This document shows, piece after piece, positions 4,646 to 5,374 of a stretch of DNA of 5,374 nt. Source of the DNA: Solimonas sp964507195 (GTDB taxonomy: Bacteria; Pseudomonadota; Gammaproteobacteria; Nevskiales; Nevskiaceae); the NCBI GenBank assembly GCA_964507195.1, contig CAZDPA010000224.1, positions 1-5,374 on the forward strand, given 5' to 3'. Every line of letters begins with the position of its first letter. Position 1 is the first letter of the stretch. The position numbers were made by a program, and so were the translations under genes. A model generated the notes under the pieces. That model was not told the DNA's origin and did no database searches. It was given only the letters and a program-made list of their open reading frames with translations.

Positions 4646-4930
4646 ATGAAGACCACTGCCGAAGCCTCGGATGTTGCTTCCCTAAAGGGATTGGGGCCCA
4701 AGAGTTCGGCGGCACTGCGGAGTATTGGAATCAGTTCAATCGAGGAGCTCCGGGCACGCGATCCCTTCGATGTCTATGCAGAACTCAAGACGAACGGACC
4801 TGGCACAAGCATGAACTTCCTGTACGGACTGATTGGAGCGATCGAGGATGTTCACTGGCAGCAGATCAAGAGAACACGTCGCGCTTCAATTCTCCTGCGC
4901 CTGGAGGAAATGGGCATTGCGCCGAGGTAA
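4646..4930 (+). CDS. Stand-alone TfoX/Sxy C-terminal domain protein (cassette 8)
   Basis: This 94-residue protein consists almost entirely of a TfoX_C domain. A helix-hairpin-helix-like opening LKGLGPKSSAALRSIGISSIEELRA (residues 13-37) is followed by DPFDVYAELKTNGPGTSMNFLYGLIGAIEDVHWQQIKRTRRASILLRLEEMG (39-90), including the conserved LYGLIGAIEDVHW segment. Full-length TfoX/Sxy proteins, which switch on competence genes with CRP in Gammaproteobacteria, have an additional N-terminal domain that is absent here. Short TfoX_C-only proteins are widespread and their role is unclear. DNA or protein binding through the HhH-like region is plausible but not shown. I chose the ATG at 4646. A TTG at 4628 would add six residues from the attC junction and is the first base of the cassette. 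The ribosome site is weak (CAAGAA). The leader is only 18 bases, so no internal promoter fits. Confidence 0.85.
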   Translation: MKTTAEASDVASLKGLGPKSSAALRSIGISSIEELRARDPFDVYAELKTNGPGTSMNFLYGLIGAIEDVHWQQIKRTRRASILLRLEEMGIAPR

Positions 4931-5122
4931 GCAATCCGCACGAAATCGGCTGCAGGTCTGCGAGATGCCTAGCAAGGCCATGCCCGCGACGTGCGAAAAC
5001 GCGCGCGCGTGATGCCGGGCACCCACGGCGTTGGCGACGCTGGGGAGTACCTCGCGAATTGGGCTCGTACCCCTGGAGCCTGACGGCGAGCGGCTCGTCG
5101 CTTATCTCGAACGGAGGACACC
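4931..5122. other. Intergenic region with no clear gene; possible remnant attC
   Basis: This 192-base stretch follows the TfoX-like gene, where an attC would be expected. The best candidate is GCCTAGC (4967-4973) to GTTGGCG (5030-5036), enclosing a weak stem TGCCCG / CGGGCA with a GC-alternating right arm (GCGCGCGCG around 5001). The boxes are not complementary to each other or to the cassette's left end, so I treat this as a weak lead only. No tRNA, convincing promoter or terminator was seen. Short open frames here lack starts or ribosome sites. Confidence 0.3.
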
Positions 5123-5374
5123 ATGGGACTCTTGACCTTCAGCATCAACGTCACCCTGGACGGCTGCGTCGACCACCAGGAAGGAATCGCCGACGACGAG
5201 ACGCACGCCTTCTTCACCCGCCTCATGGACGAGGGCGGGGCGATGCTCTGGGGCCGCGTCACCTACGAGATGATGGAGAGCTACTGGCCAGCGGTCGCCT
5301 GCGGCGACACGGAGGCACCGCCGGCGATCCGCGAGTGGGCGGTCAAGCTGGAGGCCAAGCCGAAGTACGTGGTG
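5123..5374 (+). CDS. Dihydrofolate reductase / RibD C-terminal family protein (3' truncated)
   Basis: The first 84 codons are present and the gene runs off the right edge. The N terminus LLTFSINVTLDGCVDH (residues 3-18) and LWGRVTYEMMESYWP (42-56) are typical of the RibD_C/DHFR-like family, small NADPH-binding-fold proteins usually about 180-220 residues long and mostly of unknown substrate. It should not be called folA: the opening and the GRVTYE motif fit the broader family rather than classical dihydrofolate reductase. A CGGAGGA ribosome site at 5112-5118 supports the ATG at 5123. Only about 5 of the 84 codons end in A or T, a far more GC-biased usage than the cassette genes to the left. 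It may belong to the host chromosome beyond the array or to a cassette from a high-GC donor. Confidence 0.88.
   Translation, partial: MGLLTFSINVTLDGCVDHQEGIADDETHAFFTRLMDEGGAMLWGRVTYEMMESYWPAVACGDTEAPPAIREWAVKLEAKPKYVV

Noticed and set aside
5013..5135. Open frame overlapping the DHFR-family start, ending LEPDGERLVAYLERRTPWDS
   Set aside because: It has a protein-like C terminus but no start codon after the TGA at 5010-5012, and only about 40 codons. It could be a gene remnant but is not supportable.
4969..5262. A 97-codon minus-strand frame at the right end
   Set aside because: It is antisense to the well-supported DHFR-family gene and results from high GC content. The product is Arg/Ser/Pro-rich with no recognisable motif.

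Overview
The window is a stretch of an integron gene-cassette array. Eight recombination sites of the attC type lie on the + strand, six of them canonical and strongly similar, one larger but intact (4555-4633) and one eroded (about 3988-4066). They separate short, mostly single-gene cassettes that all read left to right. The attC boxes run R'' to R' in the + direction, so the integrase gene and attI, if present, should lie to the left, outside the window. No integrase is visible here. The 58-60 bp attC family (AAGCCGA..CGC-TTC-GCG..CGGCTTAATTCAGGCGTTAGGC type) resembles those I associate with chromosomal integrons of Xanthomonadales and relatives. A gammaproteobacterium of that kind, or an environmental contig from one, is my best guess, but this rests on memory of attC style and not on a search.

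Layout: 1-130 is the end of a cassette whose gene is cut by the window edge (C-terminal membrane helix). Cassette 1 (131-687) carries an exported cupin. Cassette 2 (688-1304) carries an exported SRPBCC/AHSA1-like protein. Cassette 3 (1305-1911) carries a BrnT/BrnA-type toxin-antitoxin pair with its own promoter and palindromic operator. Cassette 4 (1912-2377) carries a SnoaL/NTF2-like protein. Cassette 5 (2378-3678) carries an exported protein with an HExxH zinc-peptidase motif. Cassette 6 (3679 to about 4060) carries an 83-residue protein of unknown function. Cassette 7 (about 4061-4627) carries a VOC/glyoxalase-fold protein. Cassette 8 (from 4628) carries a free-standing TfoX C-terminal-domain protein. 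After 4930 no clear attC is seen. A very GC-rich dihydrofolate reductase/RibD-C family gene starts at 5123 and runs off the right edge, so the array may end near 4930-5122, or its last attC may be too degraded to recognise.

The genes do not form a pathway. They are independent passengers, as is usual in cassette arrays. The toxin-antitoxin pair has its own promoter and probably stabilises the array. Most other cassettes have no recognisable promoter and little leader, so they are probably weakly expressed, read through from upstream, or silent. Three of the cargo proteins have N-terminal export signals. The first four complete cassettes still show perfect complementarity between their left end and their own R'' box, extended beyond the core by 2-5 bases. 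This shows that each gene and its attC have travelled together as a unit. The right half of the window has different and more degraded sites.
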